Below are positions 13,088-16,596 of a stretch of DNA of 16,596 nucleotides, piece after piece. The translations under genes and the position numbers were made by a program. The stretch spans positions 1-16,596 of the forward strand of contig JBDKGV010000058.1 in NCBI GenBank assembly GCA_039798005.1. The letters run 5' to 3'. Origin of the DNA: JBDKGV01 sp039798005 (GTDB lineage: Bacteria > Fibrobacterota > Fibrobacteria > UBA5070). Numbering within the stretch: position 1 is the first letter of the stretch; the number at the start of each line of letters is the position of its first letter. The notes beneath the pieces are model-generated. The model did not search any database, was not told where the DNA came from, and saw nothing but the letters and a program-made list of their open reading frames with translations.

Positions 13088-13513
13088 TTGGCCAAGAAGA
13101 TTACCGGCTATATCAAATTGCAGATTCCTGCGGGAGCGGCAAATCCGTCGCCCCCGGTGGGTCCCGCCCTGGGTCAGAAGGGCGTGAACATCATGGAGTT
13201 CTGCAAGGCGTTCAACGCCCGCACGCAGGATCAGAAGGGGATGATCATCCCCATCGTGATCACGGTGTATGCAGACCGCTCCTTCACCTTCATCACCAAG
13301 ACCCCCCCGGTCCCGGTCCTTCTCAAGAAGGCCGCGGGTATCGAGTCGGGCTCGGGTGAGCCGAACCGTAAGAAGGTTGGCAAGGTGACGGAAGCCCAGG
13401 TCCAGGAGATCGCCAAGATCAAGATGCCTGACCTCAACTGCCTGTCCGTCGAGTCCGCAGCATCCCAGGTTCGCGGCACCGCCGTGAGCATGGGCCTCGT
13501 GGTCGAAGGGTAA
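13088..13513 (+). CDS. rplK: 50S ribosomal protein L11
   Basis: The product has 141 residues, exactly the usual L11 length. L11 binds the GTPase-associated region of 23S rRNA, works with translation factors and is needed for RelA-dependent stringent signalling. The N-terminal domain has KITGYIKLQIPAG, PPVGPALGQKGVNIMEFCKAFN and SFTFITKTPP. The C-terminal RNA-binding domain has the GKVTEAQVQEIAKIKMPDLN stretch and ends RGTAVSMGLVVEG. Translation starts at TTG, unusual for so highly expressed a gene, but backed by GGGAGG at 13075-13080. It is the first gene of the operon, with rplA starting 9 nt after its stop. secE and nusG, often found just upstream, are absent. Confidence 0.97.
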   Translation: MAKKITGYIKLQIPAGAANPSPPVGPALGQKGVNIMEFCKAFNARTQDQKGMIIPIVITVYADRSFTFITKTPPVPVLLKKAAGIESGSGEPNRKKVGKVTEAQVQEIAKIKMPDLNCLSVESAASQVRGTAVSMGLVVEG

Positions 13514-13522
13514 GGGGGATTC

Positions 13523-14215
13523 ATGAAGCAAGGCAAGAAGTACCGCGCTGTCGCCGAAAAGCTGGCTGACCGCTCCATCTGGACTCTTCCCGAGGCCATC
13601 GCCTTTCTGCAGGCGAACAAGTTTGCCAAGTTCGACGAGACCGTCGAAATGGCATTCAACCTCGGTGTAGATCCCAAACATTCCGACCAGGTCGTTCGCG
13701 GCACGGTTGTGCTGCCACACGGCACGGGCAAGACTGTCCGCGTCTTGGTGTTCACCAAGGGTGAGAAGGTTGCCGAGGCTCAGGCCGCTGGCGCCGACTT
13801 CGTCGGAAACGACGAGCTCGTGGAGAAGATTCAGGGCGGCTGGTATGACTTCGACGTCGTCGTGGCCACTCCGGACATGATGACCACCGTCGGCAAGCTG
13901 GCTCGTATCCTCGGTCCTCGCGGCCTCATGCCCTCGCCGAAGAACGGCACCGTGGGCTTGAACGTCACCGAGATCGTCAAGGAACTCAAGGCTGGTAAGA
14001 TCGCTTACCGCGTCGACAAGGGTGCCAACGTCTCCGCGCGTTTCGGCAAGCTCTCCTTCCCGGTTGAGAAGCTGGAAGAGAACGCCCATGCTCTGATCCG
14101 CTCCGTCGTCCGCGCCAAGCCGCAGACCTCCAAGGGCACTTACGTCAAGAGCATCACCATCGCATCCACCATGAGCCCTGGTCTCTCGATTGAGCTGACC
14201 GTGGCCAGGATCTGA
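13523..14215 (+). CDS. rplA: 50S ribosomal protein L1
   Basis: The product has 230 residues, normal for L1. L1 binds 23S rRNA at the mobile L1 stalk near the E site and helps release of deacylated tRNA. The signatures are KFDETVEMAFNLGVDPKHSDQ near the N-terminus, VVATPDMMTTVGKLARILGPRGLMPSPK in the middle domain, and AGKIAYRVDKGANV. ATG 13523 follows a GGGGG-containing ribosome-binding site. In E. coli L1 represses translation of its own operon by binding the rplK leader; the short leader here shows no obvious copy of that site by eye. The gap to rplJ is 13 nt. Confidence 0.98.
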   Translation: MKQGKKYRAVAEKLADRSIWTLPEAIAFLQANKFAKFDETVEMAFNLGVDPKHSDQVVRGTVVLPHGTGKTVRVLVFTKGEKVAEAQAAGADFVGNDELVEKIQGGWYDFDVVVATPDMMTTVGKLARILGPRGLMPSPKNGTVGLNVTEIVKELKAGKIAYRVDKGANVSARFGKLSFPVEKLEENAHALIRSVVRAKPQTSKGTYVKSITIASTMSPGLSIELTVARI

Positions 14216-14228
14216 GGGGACCACTGAC

Positions 14229-14792
14229 ATGATCAGCAAGGAAACCAAGTCCTCGACCGTAAAGACGCTCGACCAGGCTCTCGTAGAGGCTGGATCGATC
14301 TTCTTGGTCGACTTCGCCAAGATCAAGGTTGCCCAGGATACCACTTTGCGCAAGGAATTGCGCAAGGCCGGGATTTTCTACCGCGTTGCCAAGAATACGC
14401 TGATCCAGCGTGCTCTGCACACCGCCGGCGTGACCGCACTCGACGCGCATCTTGAGAAGCCCACCGCGATTCTCGTTGGCACCAAGGACGATCCGATCGC
14501 TCCTGCCCGCATTATCGTCGAGTTCCAGAAGACCAACAAGGATCTTCTGGCCTCCAAGGTGACCTTCATCGACGGCGAAACCCTCGGCGGCAACGCCATC
14601 GGCGACGTTGCGAAGATGCCCGGCAAGCGCGAGCTCCAGGCCTCCGTCATCCAGCTCTTCCTGTCTCCGGGATCCACGCTCGTCGGCCTCATCAAGGGTC
14701 CGGGCTCCAAGATCGCCGGTCAGGTCGAAGCATTCATCAAGCGTTTTGATGCTGACGTCACTCCCGACGCCACTGTCGAAGAAAACGCCTGA
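14229..14792 (+). CDS. rplJ: 50S ribosomal protein L10
   Basis: The product has 187 residues, slightly longer than the E. coli protein (165). L10 anchors the L7/L12 dimers to the ribosome. The N-terminal rRNA-binding domain has AGSIFLVDFAKIKVAQDTTLRKELRKAG and RVAKNTLIQRAL, both typical of L10. The helical C-terminal tail that holds L7/L12 follows from about residue 140 (GSTLVGLIKGPGSKIAGQVEAFIKRF). ATG 14229 has GAGGGGA upstream. The extra length is a short tail after the L12-binding helix (DADVTPDATVEENA). Confidence 0.97.
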   Translation: MISKETKSSTVKTLDQALVEAGSIFLVDFAKIKVAQDTTLRKELRKAGIFYRVAKNTLIQRALHTAGVTALDAHLEKPTAILVGTKDDPIAPARIIVEFQKTNKDLLASKVTFIDGETLGGNAIGDVAKMPGKRELQASVIQLFLSPGSTLVGLIKGPGSKIAGQVEAFIKRFDADVTPDATVEENA

Positions 14793-14841
14793 GCCTCTTT
14801 TAGCTACCACCCATCAAACACACCCTTAAAAGGAAAATAAC

Positions 14842-15237
14842 ATGTCCGATGTCAAGGAATTCGCCGCTGAAATCAAGGATCTTGGCGACAAGATCGTTGC
14901 TCTCTCCCTCGTCCAGGCTCGCCAGCTCTCCGAGTACCTGAAGGACGTTCACGGTCTTGAAGCTGCCGCTGGCGGCGTCATGATGGCCGCTGCTCCTGCA
15001 GCCGCTGCCGTGGTCGAAGAAGAGAAGACCGAGTTTGACGTGATCTTGGCTGAAGCCGGCGCGAACAAGATCGGCGTGATCAAGGTTGTGCGCGAAGTCA
15101 CCGGTCTTGGCCTCAAGGAAGCCAAGGACCTGGTCGACGGCGCTCCCAAGCCCGTCAAGGAAGCGATTGCCAAGGCTGACGCCGAAGGCATCAAGAAGAA
15201 GCTGGAAGAAGCTGGCGCCAAGGTCACCCTGAAGTAA
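14842..15237 (+). CDS. rplL: 50S ribosomal protein L7/L12
   Basis: The product has 131 residues. Several copies form the flexible stalk that recruits and stimulates translational GTPases. The N-terminal dimerisation helix pair occupies residues 1-45. An Ala-rich hinge (AAAPAAAAVVEEE) spans about 49-61. The C-terminal factor-binding domain has KTEFDVILAEAGANKIGVIKVVRE and GLGLKEAKDLVDGAPKPVKE, both nearly invariant in the family. The ribosome-binding site AAAAGGAAAA lies in an AT-rich 49-nt gap after rplJ, which fits the higher translation rate needed for a protein present in several copies per ribosome. A strong hairpin with a T run starts 32 nt after the stop. Confidence 0.98.
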   Translation: MSDVKEFAAEIKDLGDKIVALSLVQARQLSEYLKDVHGLEAAAGGVMMAAAPAAAAVVEEEKTEFDVILAEAGANKIGVIKVVREVTGLGLKEAKDLVDGAPKPVKEAIAKADAEGIKKKLEEAGAKVTLK

Positions 15238-15268
15238 TTCGGGTGATTGCGCTTAGCGCGATTGCAAA

Positions 15269-15311
15269 GCCCCCAAGGGCTCATCTGATGATGAGCCCGG
15301 GGCATTTTTTT
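15269..15311 (+). terminator. Terminator/attenuator between rplL and rpoB
   Basis: GCCCC (15269-15273) pairs with GGGGC (15299-15303), and after a 3-nt bulge GGGCTCATC (15277-15285) pairs with GATGAGCCC (15290-15298) around the loop TGAT. Seven T follow (15305-15311). This is a canonical intrinsic terminator inside an apparent operon. In E. coli partial termination at the same place reduces rpoBC transcription relative to the ribosomal proteins, and the same use is inferred here. I see no convincing separate rpoB promoter in the 62 nt that follow. Confidence 0.92.
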
Positions 15312-15373
15312 GTTTGTGCTTGTAAGGCGACCGGAGCCATTTTTTCCGGGGCACCCCTTCACGAGGCGGATCG

Positions 15374-16596
15374 ATGACTGGCCGTAAGAGCTTCGCGAAA
15401 AGCAAATACTCGATGGAAATTCCCTTCCTGCTGGAAGTCCAGCTGGATTCCTTCAAGCGCTTCCTGCAAATGGATACGCTGGCGAGGGGTCGGAAGGTGG
15501 AAGGTCTGGAAGCGGTTTTCCAGGATGCGTTCCCAATCGTGGATGTGAAGGGCAACTACGAACTGTGCTACGAAGGCTACACCGTCGGTGTGCCCAAGTA
15601 CAGCATTCCTGAGTGCCAGGAGCGTGGCATGACCTATGCCGCTCCGCTGCGCGCCACTTTGTCCCTCAACGTCTACAAAGGCGAAGGCGACGAGCGCGAG
15701 TTCCAGGAGAAGATCACGAACGATGTCTACTTCGGTGACATCCCTCTTCTGACTGAGAACGGCACCTTCATTGTCAACGGCGCCGAGCGCGTCGTCGTCT
15801 CCCAGCTGCACCGCAGCCCGGGTGTCTCCTTCGACGAGGAGTTCCACCCCAATGGCAAGCGCCTGCTCAAGGCGCGCATCATTCCCTATCGCGGCTCCTG
15901 GGTGGAGTTCGTGGTGGACGTGAATGACGCCATGTACATCAACATCGACCGTCGGCGCAAGCTGCCGGCGACCATCCTCCTGCGTGCCATCGGCTATGGC
16001 AGCAACGAGGAGATTCTCAAGCTGTTCTACCCGACCAACACCGCCAAGGTGTCTGATCTTCTGGCTCTTGCCGAGAACGAGATCAAGACCAAGGACGAGT
16101 GGAAGGGTGTCGTGCTGGCTGCCGACGTCATCGACGGCAAGTCCGGCGAAGTGCTCTTCGAAGCCAACCAGCTCCTCGAGCATGGTGACTTGGAAGACAT
16201 CGACGAAGCCGGAATCGAAGAGATCCTGCTGGTCGATGCCGACGTGGACAACGATCCCGTCATCTTCAACACCTTGGATGCCGACACGACCTCGACGCAA
16301 GACGAGGCTCTTGGCAAGATCTACTCGGTCATCCGCCCGGGCGACATGCCCAGCCCCGATGCCGCCAAGCAGCTGCTCGACCGCCTGTTCTTCGACGACA
16401 AGCGCTACGACCTCGGCGAAGTCGGCCGTTACCGCATGAACAGCCGCCTGGATCTCAAGGTCGCGATGCCCACCCGCATCATGACCCATGACGATTTCAT
16501 GGCCGTCATGCGCTACCTGGTCGGTCTCTACAACGGCAAGATGAAGCGTGCCGACGGTGTGGAATTCATTCCTTACATCGACGATATCGACCATCT
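15374..16596 (+). CDS. rpoB: DNA-directed RNA polymerase beta subunit, N-terminal part (cut by window end)
   Basis: Only 407 codons of an expected roughly 1,200-1,400 are present. The frame is open to the last base. RpoB forms one side of the polymerase cleft and much of the active site. The N-terminus fits the family (PFLLEVQLDSFKRFLQ). The protrusion and lobe region shows FGDIPLLTENGTFIVNGAERVVVSQL and HRSPGV (to residue 151), then KARIIPYRGSWVEF. ATG 15374 is preceded by GAGGCGG. The catalytic parts and the rifampicin region are outside the window. rpoC is expected to follow. Confidence 0.97.
   Translation, partial: MTGRKSFAKSKYSMEIPFLLEVQLDSFKRFLQMDTLARGRKVEGLEAVFQDAFPIVDVKGNYELCYEGYTVGVPKYSIPECQERGMTYAAPLRATLSLNVYKGEGDEREFQEKITNDVYFGDIPLLTENGTFIVNGAERVVVSQLHRSPGVSFDEEFHPNGKRLLKARIIPYRGSWVEFVVDVNDAMYINIDRRRKLPATILLRAIGYGSNEEILKLFYPTNTAKVSDLLALAENEIKTKDEWKGVVLAADVIDGKSGEVLFEANQLLEHGDLEDIDEAGIEEILLVDADVDNDPVIFNTLDADTTSTQDEALGKIYSVIRPGDMPSPDAAKQLLDRLFFDDKRYDLGEVGRYRMNSRLDLKVAMPTRIMTHDDFMAVMRYLVGLYNGKMKRADGVEFIPYIDDIDH

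Noticed and set aside
13043..14365. 440-codon minus-strand frame opposite rplK/rplA
   Set aside because: Antisense shadow of ribosomal protein genes, Asp/Gly/Leu-rich with no domain. The same applies to the long minus-strand frame opposite rpoB.

Overview
The window is about 16.6 kb of GC-rich bacterial chromosome holding two tRNA genes, fourteen protein genes (the last cut off by the window end), several clear intrinsic terminators and a few structured or repetitive intergenic stretches. The gene content is largely core housekeeping. The large secreted protein at 5526-8888 ends in a domain resembling a type IX secretion type A sorting signal, which points to the Fibrobacterota-Chlorobiota-Bacteroidota superphylum. 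High GC together with the style of the secreted proteins makes a Fibrobacterota-like bacterium my best guess, but this is inference and no close relative can be named from sequence alone.

Layout. Positions 37-257 are a tRNA-Val(UAC)/tRNA-Asp(GUC) pair ending in a 16-bp bidirectional terminator. Positions 258-627 hold no convincing gene but an unusual series of perfect hairpins. Reading leftward (minus strand) come a small exported SH3-like protein (682-1143) and the pair carA -> RlmB-type rRNA methyltransferase (3963-1235), coupled by a GTGA overlap. The methyltransferase carries a roughly 280-residue Arg/Gly-rich repetitive tail. Between carA and the next gene lies a 486-bp divergent spacer with a 27-nt direct repeat and GC-rich dyads. 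Two plus-strand genes for exported proteins follow: a YafK/DpaA-type L,D-transpeptidase-fold enzyme (4450-5310) and a 1120-residue fusion of a phytase-like esterase domain, a 5'-nucleotidase/metallophosphatase and a sorting tail (5526-8888), closed by a strong terminator.

Positions 12851-8993 are a leftward run: shikimate kinase (aroK), FtsE, a UPF0145-domain protein with a long disordered N-terminus, RlmN, and corrinoid adenosyltransferase (cobO). The last four are closely spaced and rlmN/cobO overlap by ATGA. ftsX is not next to ftsE. From about 13028 rightward runs the ribosomal-protein/RNA-polymerase operon rplK-rplA-rplJ-rplL-rpoB, starting with its own promoter and without secE/nusG in front. 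A strong terminator-like hairpin sits between rplL and rpoB, where partial termination sets the ribosomal protein to polymerase ratio in other bacteria.

I found no mobile element with a transposase, no CRISPR array and no recognisable defence system. The best candidates for something new are the hairpin-rich island beside the tRNAs, the RG-rich tail on the rRNA methyltransferase, and the phytase-like/nucleotidase fusion with altered metal-site motifs.
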